Assembly (NCBI GenBank): GCA_025084515.1
Contig: JAJAGP010000281.1
Coordinates: 362,596 to 426,595 of the forward strand
Direction of reading: 5' to 3'
From: Ancistrus triradiatus
Taxonomy: Eukaryota > Chordata > Actinopteri > Siluriformes > Loricariidae
Length of the DNA stretch: 64,000 bases
A model generated the notes under the pieces. It was not told where the DNA came from. It saw only the letters and a list, made by a program, of their open reading frames with translations, and did no database searches. Shown piece by piece: positions 21,316 to 32,079 of the stretch; position 1 is the first letter of the stretch; every line of letters starts with the position of its first letter. A program made the position numbers and the translations under genes.

Positions 21316-21462
21316 GTCATGGTCGGCAGACGAGGCCGCAGGTCCCAGTCGGACAAAAATAAAACATTTTATTTATACTTTCTGTTTCCCACCAAATACA
21401 GATATAGCAGTAACAAAAATAAACACAGCAATAAACTAACAGACTGTAACTTGGGCTATAAC
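21316..21462 (-). mobile_element. LTR-like fragment
   Basis: TGTCATGGTCGGCAGACG resembles the terminal sequence of a minus-oriented gypsy LTR. The inverse polyadenylation string TTTATT occurs nearby. It ends where gypsy element 3 starts, so it appears to be interrupted. Tentative. Confidence 0.4.
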
Positions 21463-21775
21463 TGTCACGAGGGTGTAGATGCAGGAGACACACGCAGGCC
21501 AGAGATAGCAGGTAAGGCAGCTTTATTTAACTTTGTTTGCAAAGAAGGTAAATGTACTGAGGAACGGAGCTAGAGACCAGGCAGAGAACTACGAGGCATA
21601 GCGGTGTGTAGTAAGTGACGGAGTGATTATGTAGGGGAAGGTCGAGGTGAGGAATGAGCAACAGGTGGCTGGTTAATAGGACGATGATGAACGTTGTGGA
21701 ATGCGGGTGTGAGGTGGACTGCGGGTGTGAAGTGAAATGCTGCTGTGCGAAGCCGAGCTGGCGGTGGGCGTGACA
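21463..21775 (-). repeat. 3' LTR of gypsy element 3
   Basis: It begins TGTCACGAGGG and ends GGGCGTGACA on the plus strand, with inverted TGTCACG/CGTGACA termini. The purine tract GAGGGGAGGGTAC (minus strand, 21776-21790) abuts it, as expected for the plus-strand primer. Confidence 0.85.
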
Positions 21776-21789
21776 GTACCCTCCCCTCG

Positions 21790-23673
21790 AAGAACCCGTG
21801 CAGGCAGGGGCCCGGGAGGTGCCGGTGGCCGGGGGGCCCGAGGAGGACCTGCGAGGATGGCCGCGAGGCCTGGGGGCCGGGCGGCCGGGACGGGCAGAGT
21901 GAAACTCCTGGATGAGGAGGGGATCCAGGACGTCCTTGGCATCAACCCAGGAACGATCCCTCCCAGTCGACCAGGTACTGGAGGTGTGAGACCCGCCAAC
22001 GGGAGTCCAGGAGGCATCCCCCAGCCCGGCAGGCGGGGGCTGGTCCGCAGGTGACCCGTCCGCCAGCGGCCCGGGGATCCAAGGCTTGAGGAGAGAGACG
22101 TGAAAGGTCAGGTGATGCGAAGGTGAGGTGGTAAGTCTAGGCGGTAGGTGACGGCATTGATTTGTTTGGTGATTTTAAATGGTCCTATGAAGTGAGGAGA
22201 AAATTGGGTACTTCCCTGGGTGCCTCGGAGATCCCGCGTCGACAGCCAGACCCGGTCCCCTGGATGGTAGGCAGGGGCGGGACGCCGGCGCCGGTCAGCG
22301 TGTTTTTGTAGCGTTGGATTGCCCTGTTGATCCTCTGGTGGACCTGGCACCAAACGTCCTCGCTGCGGCGGAACCAGTCGTCGACGGCGGGAGCGTCCGA
22401 GGGCGTGGGGTCCCATGGGACGAAGGGGGGTTGGAAGCCCAGGATGCACTGGAACGGTGTGAGGCCAGTGGTGGAATGTGGGAGGGAGTTTTGGGCTATC
22501 TCGGCCCAAGGGAGGAACAGACTCCAGTCCAGCGGCTTGTGAAGGCAGAAACAGCGGAGAAACTTCTTTAGCTCTTGGTTAGAGCGGTCGCACTGTCCGT
22601 TGGATTGTGGGTGGTAGCCTGAGGAGAGACTGATGGTGGTGCCCAGCTTACCCAAGACCACACGCCAGACTGCGGATGTGAATTGGGGGCCCCGGTCCGA
22701 GAGGATGTCCTCGGGGATGCCAAAGACGCGGGAGACGTGCTCAAAGAGGCACTCGGCCGTTTTCAGAGCGGAGGGGATCTTGTTCAGCGGAATGAAGCGC
22801 ACGGCATGGGAGAAGCGGTCGATAGGATGGTTGTAAACCCACGAGAGGACGGGAGATCCGTGACGTAGTCGACGGCGATGTGAGACCAGGGCCGCTGCGG
22901 AACAGGCAAGGGATGGAGTAGACCCAAGGGAAGGGTATGCGGAGTCTTGCATTGGGCGCAGATGCTGCAAGAAGCCACGAACCGATGCACGTCCCTGCGC
23001 ATGTTCTTCCACCAGTAGCGCGCGGCCAGGAGCTGATGGATGCTGGTCTCCCCGGGGAGGCCACAGCAGAGAGAGAGGTGCGCCCAGGCGACGAGACGGT
23101 CACGGAGGTCGGGGGGGACAAATTTCTTGTCCGCTGGGCAGTCAGATGGGATGTGCGTTCGGGAAAGCATGTCATCCAGTTCTCGCTCAAAGTCCCAGTA
23201 GATGGCGCCAACGACACATGAGGCCGGGAGGACAGGCACAGGTGCCTCCGGGGCGGTTGAGCCAGGTCGTGGCTGCGAGAGAGCGCGTCCGCCTTGGCAT
23301 TCTTGGAGCCGGGTCGATAGGTTATGGTGAAGGAGAAGCGAGCGAAGAAGAGCGACCAGCGAGCTTGGCGGGCGTTGTGACGCTTGGCAGAGTGCAGATA
23401 TTCCAGGTTTTTATGGTCAGTAAGAACGGAGAAGGGGTGTTTGGAGCCTTCGAGCCAGTGTCTCCATTCCTCCAGAGCCAGCTTGATGGCTAGCAGTTCG
23501 CGGTCCCCGACGTCATAATTCCGCTCGGCTGGGGTGAGTTTGTGCGAGTAGAAAGTGACTGGGTGCAGTTTCGGAGGGTCACCTAGACGTTGTGAGAGGA
23601 CGGCCCCGATACCCACCGAAGAAGCGTCGACCTCCAGAACAAAGGGGCGGTCTGGGTCAGGGTGGCCCAGCAC
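21790..23673 (-). pseudogene. Gypsy pol: RNase H, integrase, chromodomain end
   Basis: From 23673 downward: RNase H (FVLEVDASSVGIGAVLSQ, VGDRELLAIKLALEEWRH, VLTDHKNLEYLHS); a zinc-binding linker (DVHRFVASCSICAQCK); integrase core with SHIAVDYVTDLPSSRGF, ILSDRGPQFTSAVW and SSGYHPQSNGQCDRSNQE; then an SH3-like tail (PAPAYHPGDRVWLSTRDL) and a degraded chromodomain stretch near 22000-21790. The core reads QCD where related copies have QCE, so the third catalytic residue appears to be Asp instead of Glu. Frameshifts occur near 23200 and 22800. Confidence 0.85.
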
Positions 23674-23677
23674 AGGA

Positions 23678-24170
23678 GCTTATATACAAACTCCCCAGCT
23701 GCGCGTGGCAGCAATTAACAGAATATAACCAATAAAATCATCCGACGCCAACGCGATTCAGCCAGCGTTCATCAAGGGCACGGCCATCTTGGATATTGCG
23801 GCGAATTGTGGGGGATGTAGTCCACGCCCACAAATCGCCGCAAACAAAAGGAAAATCGGGGGCAGGGCATACACCCTAAAAACAATAAATTCAGGAGTCA
23901 TGTTCAAATAAATGATTCAGTGCTCAATAAGAGGGGTAAAGGAACTGGGGGAAAAAAATAGAACACGACCTGCCTCCAATAAAAAGTTAAGGTCGCAGAA
24001 TAGTTGTCATTCAAAAACGGGTGCATTTTATCTCCTTGCAGCAACATCGAAGTGAAAGACTTTATCACACCGCAGAACAGTGAGAACAATGAATTACCTC
24101 TCGCAACAGAGAGAACAGAGCTATGTAATAACTCCAACAACCCCAAGAACATGGCAAACTCTGAATAAAG
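23678..24170. other. Unassigned stretch between gypsy 3 and L1 ORF1
   Basis: About 490 bp with no convincing reading frame. Part of it may be the inter-ORF or leader region of the neighbouring L1-like element on minus. A GC-richer piece (23730-23850) includes GGCCATCTTGGATATTGCGG and is not matched elsewhere in the window. Confidence 0.4.
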
Positions 24171-24179
24171 CTGTTATAA

Positions 24180-24608
24180 TCACTTCGACAAAGAAGCAGC
24201 AAAGCGCTTCACTTCATCTGCTGATGTGAAAACATGTTGTTTATCCCCGTGAGTAATTCGGAGTCGCACTGGATAGAGAAGGGAATATTTCACATTGTCC
24301 AAAGCACACAGTTGTTTTCGCACATGATTAAAAGCAGAACGAGCCCTGGTGATCTTTGCTGTATAATCAGGATAGACTGAGATCCTCATATTTGATACAG
24401 AGGTCCGCTGCAGTTCCATGGCTTTCTTTATTATGCGAGCACAGTCGTTAAAATAATGCATCCGAGCTTTAACCAGATTTAGGAGCTGGAGCAAGAGAGC
24501 GATGTGCTCTGTCTATCTCAGGACATTCATCCAGGTTGAAAGCATCTTTAAGGAGCTGAGAGACGGATGCACAGGATGTTGGCTGTGACTCAGGAACTCC
24601 GATAATCG
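24180..24608 (-). pseudogene. L1-like ORF1 (RNA-binding protein), C-terminal part
   Basis: The minus strand encodes IIGVPESQPTSCASV, LKDAFNLDECPEIDRAHRSL and, after a frameshift near 24480, LVKARMHYFNDCARIIKK, RISVYPDYTAKITRAR and the end FAASLSK. These blocks match the RRM and C-terminal domains of L1 ORF1 proteins, which coat the element RNA. The N-terminal coiled coil is missing, because a LINE tail begins at 24611. It could belong to the same L1 as 16520-21310, with gypsy 3 lying between. Confidence 0.75.
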
Positions 24609-24610
24609 CA

Positions 24611-24858
24611 CTTTTGATTCCATGACTAGTTTCGCTCTTAGATTTATCATCTACGCCGCCCAAGGAAGTTGGGTCCCTTTTTGAGTCTTGGTCCTCCCAA
24701 GGTTTCTTCCTATAACACTCAGGGAGTTTTTCCTTGCCGCTGTCGCCCTAGGCTTGCTCAATTTGGGATTGGACGTAGTTATTAGGAGATAATCTAAACT
24801 TGTAAAGTTGCTTTGAGACAATGCTCCATTGTAAAAAGCGCTATATAAATAGATCTGA
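24611..24858 (+). mobile_element. L2-like LINE 3' tail fragment
   Basis: The sequence from CTTTTGATTCCATGAC to ATATAAATAGATCTGA matches the 3' ends at 48020-48275 and 53578-53834 and the inverse of 31938-32079. It is a 5'-truncated insertion of the LINE whose longer copy is at 46885-48281. Confidence 0.85.
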
Positions 24859-24865
24859 GGAAAGG

Positions 24866-25612
24866 TTAGGAAAGGGGCGGCGGTGAGAGCCTCCTTGACC
24901 ATAACAAATGCCTTCTGGGCCTCCGACATCCAGCAAAAGGGGCACGGAGTCTTGCAGGAAGTGTTGTACGAGTCAGAGGGAGGAGGGTTAAGGTCAGTCG
25001 ACCACCGCGGAGATCATGTAGGGGTCCATGCACAGGGCACCTGTTGGCGATTTTAAAGCCCAAAAAGGATACTGAGGGGGCATGGAACACTGACTTCTCC
25101 AGCTTGACAAAGAGCCGGTTCTCCAGCAACAGGCGGAGAACCCTCCTCACATGGCCAACATGCTCGGCCAGGTTGTTACTGTACATGAGGATATCAGCGA
25201 GGTAGACAAACGTGTATCAATCTAGAGCCTCCTGCAACACGTCACTTATGAGGCGCTGGAAGACGGACGGGGCATTCATAAGGCCAAAAGGCATGACCCA
25301 GGACTCACAGTGACCAGTGGGGGTCAGGAAGGCAATCTTCCACTCGTCCCCCTGCCGGATGCGAACAAGATTGTAGGCATTGCGCAGATCCAGCTTAGTA
25401 AACACTCTGGCCTTCTGCAGCGCCTCAAAAGTCGATGTCATAAGAGGCAGGGGGTACCTATCCTTGACCGTGATGTGATTGAGGCCCCGGTAATTGATAC
25501 ACGGGCGCAGGGAACCGTACTTTTTGCCCACAAAGAAGAAGCCCACCCCTGCGGGGGAGGTGAATGGTCGAATAAAACCCAAGTCCAAGGCCTCCTTGAT
25601 ATAATTCTCCAT
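24866..25612 (-). pseudogene. Gypsy reverse transcriptase fragment
   Basis: The minus strand reads ALDLGFIRPFTSPAGVGF, SLRPCINYRGLNHITVK, FTKLDLRNAYNLVRI (motif A) and VMPFGLMNAPSVFQRLI. A stop follows, then VYLADILMYS at 25211-25187 where the catalytic motif should be YLDD, so the first catalytic Asp reads as Ala. The thumb region follows (HVRRVLRLLLENRLFVK, VSFLGFKI). The frame ends near 24866 with SEAQKAFVMVKEALT. Confidence 0.85.
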
Positions 25613-25729
25613 GGCCTGCCGCTCGAGGGGAGACAGGGCAAACAGCCTGCCCCGGGGAGGGGAGGTGCCAGGCAGGAGGTTGATCGCAATCGTACAGTCT
25701 ATGGGCCAGGAGGACCTGGGCCTGCCATT

Positions 25730-26473
25730 TACTGAACACTTACCCCCAAATCCCAGTAAACTTCGGGAACCGAGGAAAGGTCCTGCGCGGAATGGGAGGT
25801 GGGCGTGGCTTTATGAAGGGTACTTTCCAGCAAGCAGGACTCTTTGCACCGTGGGCCCCAAGCGTAGATTGCGCCCGACTGCCAGTCAACACTGGGGTTA
25901 TGAGCCCTCAGCCAGGGAAGACCCAGCACCAGGTGCAGATGGGGGGCCTGAATAATGAAAAGAGGTATCTTCTCCACATGTGGCCCCAAGAGCAGTTTGA
26001 TGGGTGCGGTATGGTATGCTATGGGGCCCTGGCCTAGGGTCCGTTCGTCAACCGCTCTGAGAGGGACCGGGTGAGACAGAGGCAGTAGACTGATGCTCAG
26101 ACGTTGGGCCAGACCCTCATCTATAAAATTGCCCATGGACTGACGAAGGTGGAGAGGGTGAAGCCCGAGGAGGAGGTATCGCGGATGCCTAGGGCAGGCT
26201 CCCCCTGCCAGCCCTGGCTCCCACATTTCCCGAACCGTGAGGAAACTTGGGGCGTGCGCCTCCAACGCAGTCAATACCAGCCATGCCATGTCCATGTTCA
26301 TGGACGCTAAGGGCAGCGGCGCCGTCAGCCGGTGCGCCGTAATCAGTCCTGTAGGAGGTTGCTGAGGCATCAGCGGCCACCTGGTCATGAGCCTGTTGTC
26401 TAAGGCGGGCGTCCACCCAAATGACTAGCTCATAGAGCTCTTCCAGGGTCTCAGGAGGGTCATGGGTGGCCAT
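25730..26473 (-). pseudogene. Gypsy gag end and protease region
   Basis: The minus strand begins with a Gag C-terminal piece (THDPPETLEELYELVIW, near 26470). It continues into the protease region, where SMGNFIDEGLAQRLSI and LVLGLPWLRAHNPSVDW are recognisable. The D-S/T-G active-site triplet expected before SMGNFID is not intact (LHLRQSMGN is read). No CCHC zinc knuckle is visible between the blocks. Confidence 0.75.
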
Positions 26474-26798
26474 CTCGTCTTCAATCGTCTCGCTTAAGCC
26501 CTACTCAAAGATCACCATCAGTGATCCCTGCCCCTACCTGGAAGTCGACCACATAATCGGTCGCGGAACGGGAGCCTTGGGTGAGGTTAAGGATGCGTGT
26601 GGCTGGGCTCCTTGCCCCCCGGGGATGGTAAAAGGTGGTCTTGAGCGCTTCAGTGAAGACTTGTTCACACTCAGGTGCCCCAGCTTCCCAAAGGGCAGTA
26701 GCCCATACCAGCGCTCAACCAGTGAGAAGGGAGATGATATAGGCCACTCGCGAGCGTGGCGTGGGGAACTGCGACGGCCGTAAGTCGAACGCGAGTGA

Positions 26799-28432
26799 AC
26801 ACTGTGTGTGATTTGTGATAAAACATGTCATGCATAGAGGAAATACTTTATTCTGTAACATTTATCAAATGAAAATTGCAACATTTACTTAATTAGTAGT
26901 AATATAGTAATATAACTTGACGAACTGAGTAACTGAAAATACCAAACAGAAAAAGGTATAATAAAATCTACTTATTTACTTCATAAAACATGACAATTTA
27001 CTCATTATTATGATGACTGTCTATAAAAGATTGACTTAATTAATTTAAATAAAGATAACTTTTAATTTAAATATAATGAAGTACCATTTGCTTAATAGTC
27101 GGTGTTTCCTGTAAGATTTTTTTTTTCAACAACGTTCGAGTCATGAAGCACCTCTCTGTGACAGGCTTTACGTTGCATTATGAATATTCTGTTCAACTAT
27201 CTTAACTAACAATAGTTAATTTACCTTTCTCTTCTCTGCTCCTCGCTCTCCACTTTCTGTATTTCAAATTAACAGCCCTTTGCACAGTTTTGTGATTTCA
27301 TGACATTTCATAAATTTCTGAAGCAATGCGGCAATAATTTTGATATTGTAGCTAATATATGTACATTGATATTTTTTATAGATGTTAAATTTCATGGTAA
27401 GTACATTTTACTTAATACTGGCAAGTAAGTTGTACTTACTTTTTTCAAGTAAGTCATTTTTTCATTGTGTTTATAAGCACATTTCAAGTTAGCTATGAAC
27501 ACTGTACAGTAGATGTCAAACAGTGTAAGCCAACTGCATACAAAATGTCAGTAACGTATCTGAAAAATGAAATAGGATGAGAAAAAATTATTTTAAGATG
27601 ATATTTAAATATACAACATTAACATAAAATTGAAGTAAAAAAGAAAATGGGTCACTAGATTATTAAAGTAGTATGTATACTAATATTAAGGATTAATATT
27701 AAGGAATATTTACAAAATAAAAGTGCATTTGTATAAAAATAAATATTATGGATCTTGAGACATATAGATCATTTGGTATCCACTATGCCTTGCCACAACC
27801 TAAAAGTATCGACTATACCTTACCACATCCCTTATTCTGGGAATAATATCATTCTGGCACCTGCAATAACCTTTAGAACTATTCTGCTCGTTATCATAAA
27901 AAGTTGAAAAAGGATAATATTTTAATACGGGCGTAGGCAGTGGCAACCACCGAGTCCATAAGGTGTGTTTATATAGGCAGGACTCCAGGTGGCGCCACTT
28001 ACCCGTGAATGGCCCAGGAAAGCTGAAGCACGCACAATGCTCGTCAAACTGGAACCACTCCTGGCCGAACGCGGCCAGGGAGTGATTCTTAACAATTATT
28101 GACTGTTTTTCACATCTCCTATTATTTTTTCTTTACATTATTTGTATTATTTGTTTTAATGTTCCACTTACTTACATTGTTGTTCTGCTTATTTATCTAT
28201 TCATTAATATTTGTACAATTATTTTATCCAAAAGAAACCATTTTGAGTTAGTAAGCAAGAGGTGGAGATCGGAGTAAGAACAAAAATTCTTTAAATGAAA
28301 ATGGCATTAGAAAAGATAAATGTAGAAAGGATAAATGTATGTTTAAATGTAAAAGGTTAATCAAGTAAACACACGTTAATTACAGAAGTGAAACCCAAAC
28401 TTTTAGCTTGAACTTATAATTATCAACATACT
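26799..28432. other. AT-rich stretch, no gene seen
   Basis: About 1.6 kb of AT-rich DNA with only short random frames. A slightly GC-richer patch at 27950-28085 is unlike its surroundings but matches nothing else here. No splice-bounded coding block is recognised. Confidence 0.55.
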
Positions 28433-28578
28433 GTCATATCTGGCAGTAAGTGGGAGACGGATGCAGTAAGCAGCTAATAGGCAAACTTAAAAAAAAATGG
28501 CAAGACAGAAAACTAGAGCAAGCAGAGACACAGCAAGACAGAGATTCCCAAATTCAGAACAGTCCTAAAAACTGGGAA
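28433..28578 (-). mobile_element. LTR-like fragment interrupted by the Penelope-like insertion
   Basis: TGTCATATCTGGCAGTAAG and GGGAGACGGATGCAG resemble the end of a minus-oriented gypsy LTR. The sequence is broken at 28589 and apparently continues after 31308. Tentative; the far LTR boundary was not found. Confidence 0.35.
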
Positions 28579-28765
28579 ACAAAGGACAGGATGTCCCAGA
28601 AGTTGAATCTGTTCATCTGGACATAGATTTTGTCGGAGAAACGTTTCATCACTCATCTAAGTGACTTCTTCAGTCTCAGCAGTTGGAAAACTTTCCCAAT
28701 CTTATATACAATACCTTTGCATAACGACTGGTACCAGCACCATTGCATAACAATGGGACCGGTGA

Positions 28766-30120
28766 TCAGTTTAATATGCAGATTGACATAGCCATTAACG
28801 ACAATGGCCATGTGTGCCATTCACACAGGATTGGGGAAGGGCTGCGATGGCTCCGTTGTAAGATAGTGAGAGGTGTACTCTGAGGCCCCCCTCCTTGGTT
28901 CAGGGATGGATGTTCCCTTTTTACAAAAATGGCTTCTTTTACTCCAAGTTCAAACCATCGTTCCTCCCTATCAAGGATCTGCGCGACTTCATCCTTGAAA
29001 GAGTGGCCACTGGCCTGTAGGTGGGTGTAAACTGCAGAGTCCTGACCTGATGAGGTAGCTCTTCTATGTTGTGCCATCCGTTTCGGCAGTGGCTGTTTGG
29101 TTTCCCCGATGTACAAATTCCTGGCAATCCTCCCAGCACTTAACAGTGTACACTACATTACTCTGTTTGTGCTGGGAGACCCGATCCTTGGGGTGGACCA
29201 GTTTCTGGTGTAGCGTGTTTTGGGGTTTGAAAGCCACTGAGACGTGGTGTTTGGCAAATATGCGTCTCAATTGTTCCGATGTTCCTGCCACATATGGAAT
29301 CACCACTGTTTTACGCTTAGACTGCGGCTGTTGTTCTCCTCTCGTCGATCTGCTGGAGCACTGTTTGGGCGTCTTACCAGCTTTGACAAAGGCCCAGTTC
29401 GAATAACCATATTTGCCCAGGGCCTGCTTAATGTGAGATTTCTCTCCATCCTTGGCCGCTGTGTCAGTGGGGACGCTGTCTGCTTGGTGGTACAGTGTCC
29501 TGATGACTCCTAGTTTGTGCTCCAGTGGATGATGAGAGTCAAACCTTAAGTACTGATCCGTATGTGTTGGCTTACGGTAAACATCGACTTTCAATCGTCC
29601 CCCATCTCCAATCACAATCTCACGATCCAAGAAGGCTAACCTGCCGTTCTTCACATCCTTCCTGGTGAACGTAATGTGTTTGTCCACTGAGTTGATGTGG
29701 TCGGTGAAATGTGGCACTTCCTGAGATTCATCCACATATCTGAACCAATGGCTGGGTGGTGTTCCTGAATAGGATCTTAGTGTCTTCTTTTCCACTTCTT
29801 CCATATACAGGTTGGCCACGATGGGTGAAACTGGGGAGCCCATGGCACACCCATGTTTCTGCCTATAATACTGCTCTCTGTATGTGAAATAGGTGGATTG
29901 AAGACACAGCTCCAGAAGCAAACACACTTGGTCCGAGTTAAGGGTGGTCCTATTGCTGAGAGTGGGGACATTGTGTAGTTTCACTCGGACTACCTCTACT
30001 GCCTCAGCAACTGGAACGCACGTGAAGAGAGATGTGACATCAAACGAGACCATTGTTTCATCCGTCTCCATAATGACGTCCCTCACCTTAAAGCGAAGGT
30101 GTTGTGGTTCCTTCTTTCTT
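28766..30120 (-). pseudogene. Penelope-like RT with GIY-YIG endonuclease
   Basis: The minus strand encodes RT blocks ETMVSFDVTSLFTCVP (motif A), QKHGCAMGSPVSPIVANL (motif B) and HWFRYVDESQEVPHF. Here the expected YVDD plus several following residues are replaced by YVDE, so the second catalytic Asp is lost by a small deletion. A linker (RKPTHTDQYLRFDSHHPL) follows, then the GIY-YIG nuclease with NVVYTVKC and MYIGETKQPLPKRM split by a frameshift near 29118, and HLQASGHSFKDE. The RT would prime from chromosomal ends or nicks. Upstream of about 30120 the frame no longer resembles the family. Confidence 0.9.
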
Positions 30121-30879
30121 ACATAGTATTTGGTTTTGACAAGTAATAAATGCATATTTTTGTGAACAGAGATAGCCACTGAGAATAACTTCACCAGGAA
30201 GAGAAGAACACAATTACTGGCATTCAGTTCGCAAATGACGAAAAAGTAACGTCCCATGCGGACAGCATCAGGTGCAGACGCACTGCTACAGAAACCACAG
30301 CACAAAACAGTGTGGAGTTTGCAACAAATACAATTGCTGCAAATATACTAGGTGTCTGATAAGTGCTAGACAAATATGTATATAATTTACCCATAATTAA
30401 AAAAACATTGATTACTGTGCCTGTCGCGACTGAGCGCATAGTTTATAAACGAAAGCGGAGGTGTTTAATTTGTTCTTACATATAATAAATATGAAAGCAA
30501 AGTTCCAGAAAATAAAAGTTAATTTCTGTGACAGTTGTAAAAGGAAGAAGATGTATATATAAAGAAGTAGCTGAGGGTCTATTGTCTTATTCCGTCATTT
30601 CAAAATGAAACCGCTTCTATATTCTCCGTCGTAAAAATGGTGTGAAAGAGAAGAATTGTGAATCCCTCAACGTCAAACATGAATCTATTTCACTCAGACC
30701 TGCACTGCCAGGTTACAAAATAGCATGCCTGTCTCTAGAGTTTGGGCTGAGGGGGTGAGGGGGTGTTCGTGTGTAGATGCGCTGTGGCTCATTATCGTAA
30801 CAATGCACACTAATGTGCTCACAGCAGAGGAGCGGGGGACTGAGAGCACAAATTCTCTCCCGACAAAAATCGGAGGTCG
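30120..30879. other. Unassigned DNA inside the Penelope-like composite
   Basis: No reading frame or shared repeat that I recognise. A G-rich stretch with GCTGAGGGGGTGAGGGGG (30747-30764) stands out. It may be an unrelated fragment carried into the composite. Confidence 0.4.
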
Positions 30880-31184
30880 CGATATTTTAGTGTTAATACT
30901 GTGATACATATGTTATTACATCAGATAGTCTGTTGGTATTGCCTTGTTTGTAGTTAATAAACTTGATATAACCTTTTGAATTTACCGCTTGGTGTGAGAG
31001 AGTTTCATTCAAACAAAGGTCGAGAAACATAACTTTGAATTCACTATTCAGACCTAGACTGATCAATTTCGCTTTTCTCCTTTCAACTGGTTTTCCGGAT
31101 CTACCAGTCCACAAACGATCCGGTGGTGCCCCGTTTATTCATTAAAGATTAATCAATTTAAAGTGTAGTGTTAGGTTTGCTACA
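30880..31184 (+). mobile_element. LTR-like repeat family A, copy 3 (3' fragment)
   Basis: It matches the last 330 bp of family A copy 2, including TTGTAGTTAATAAAC (polyadenylation-type signal), TCCGGTGGTGCCCCGT-like sequence near the end, and the GCTACA terminus at 31184. The 5' part is missing. Confidence 0.85.
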
Positions 31185-31296
31185 TGAAGAAGTGACTTAG
31201 ATGAGTGACGAAACGTTTCTCCGACAAAATCTATGTCCAGATGAACAGATTCAACTTCTGGAATTTTCTTACCTGGATTATTGAGCATGCATCAAG
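31185..31296 (+). mobile_element. Penelope-like 3' end, plus orientation
   Basis: TGAAGAAGTGACTTAGATG through CCAGATGAACAGATTC is the inverse of 28605-28680 and of 59554-59630. It continues to GAGCATGCATCAAG, then the target duplication. It carries no coding sequence. Confidence 0.85.
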
Positions 31297-31417
31297 ACAA
31301 AGGACAGAATGACTCTGGAATACAAAAACAGACCAAAAAATGGAAAGAATTATACATCCTATCGGGAAGTCACGTAAACAGAGCGCAGACCAAACAGAGC
31401 TGGGAAGTCAAACAGGG

Positions 31418-31590
31418 GACTGTGGTAGCCTAATGGTTATTGTACTGGTCTCTGGACCAGAAGGTCCAGGGTTCAAATCCTACCTCTGATCAATTTCGAT
31501 TCCATATGTGGCAGGTCCTTGAGCAAGACCCTTAACCCCCAATTGCTTGGATAAGGGCGTCTGCTAAATGCTGTAAATGTAAATGTAAAC
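31418..31590 (+). mobile_element. tRNA-derived SINE with LINE tail
   Basis: The head is tRNA-like: GTGGTAGCCTAATGG (Pol III A box, 31422-31436) and GGTCCAGGGTTCAAATCC (B box, 31463-31480). The body includes CCTTGAGCAAGACCCTTAAC, a sequence common in fish SINEs. The last 34 bases before the TGTAAATG repeats are identical to the inverse of the 3' tail of LINE B (14543-14576), its likely retrotransposition partner. AAACAG on both sides may be a target duplication. Confidence 0.9.
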
Positions 31591-31937
31591 AGAATTACAG
31601 CAGGCCAGACGTGGCACAGTAATGAACAGGAAACAGGAATCAGGGAATGGAGATGTCAGAGTGAAATTAGTATAGGGCTTGAGAGCAGCATTGCAGAGAG
31701 GAGCACGAGAATGAACTATAAGGAAACCAAATACTTCACAAAAGGAAAACAGAAACCTGGGGCCTCATTCATGAAAACTTCGTAAAAAGAATGAGCTAAA
31801 GCTGCGAGTACATTAAGCATAAATGAACATGTCTGAAAACTCGCCACCAGATTCATGAACGGCGTGTAAACACGAGATTCATTAGTAGAGCACATGTATG
31901 TCAATGAATACCAATCTTTCGTAAATGGGTCTCACGT

Positions 31938-32079
31938 CAAGTCAAGTCAAGTCAGATTTATTTATATAGCGCTTTTTACAATGGAGCATTGTCTCAAAGC
32001 AACTTTACAGGTTTAGATTATCTCCTAATAACTACGTCCAATCTCAAATTGAGCAAGCCTAGGGCGACAGTGGCAAGGA
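31938..32079 (-). mobile_element. L2-like LINE 3' tail fragment
   Basis: Inverse of the tail at 48140-48281, starting with CAAGTCAAGTCAAGTCAG. ACGT lies on both sides (31934-31937 and 32080-32083), a possible short target duplication. 5'-truncated to about 140 bp. Confidence 0.9.

Larger units (their letters stand above)
21463..23677 (-). mobile_element. Ty3/gypsy element 3, 3' half
   Basis: Minus-strand element: LTR at 21463-21775 and pol from the chromodomain region back to the start of RNase H at 23677. RT, protease, gag and the 5' LTR are missing, and the sequence changes abruptly after 23677. Protein similarity to the copy at 54312-58706 is high, so both belong to one lineage. Confidence 0.85.
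24859..26798 (-). mobile_element. Ty3/gypsy element 5 fragment (gag end, protease, RT)
   Basis: Minus-strand coding remains of a gypsy lineage different from elements 3 and 4. Both LTRs, RNase H and integrase are missing. It abuts a LINE tail at 24858 and AT-rich DNA at about 26798. Confidence 0.8.
28590..31296. mobile_element. Composite Penelope-like insertion
   Basis: ACAAAGGACAG occurs at 28579-28589 and again at 31297-31307, so everything between looks like one insertion with an 11-bp target duplication. Both edges carry the same Penelope-like 3' end in opposite orientation (minus at 28599 on, plus at 31185-31296). Between them lie a Penelope-like coding fragment, unassigned DNA (30120-30880) and a piece of family A (30880-31184). 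Penelope-like elements are known for complex, partly inverted insertions. Confidence 0.7.

Noticed and set aside
21463..24608. Treating ORF1 (24180-24608) and ORF2 (19634-21228) as one certain L1
   Set aside because: The order and strand fit, but the endonuclease region is missing and gypsy 3 with other DNA lies between, so it stays an inference.
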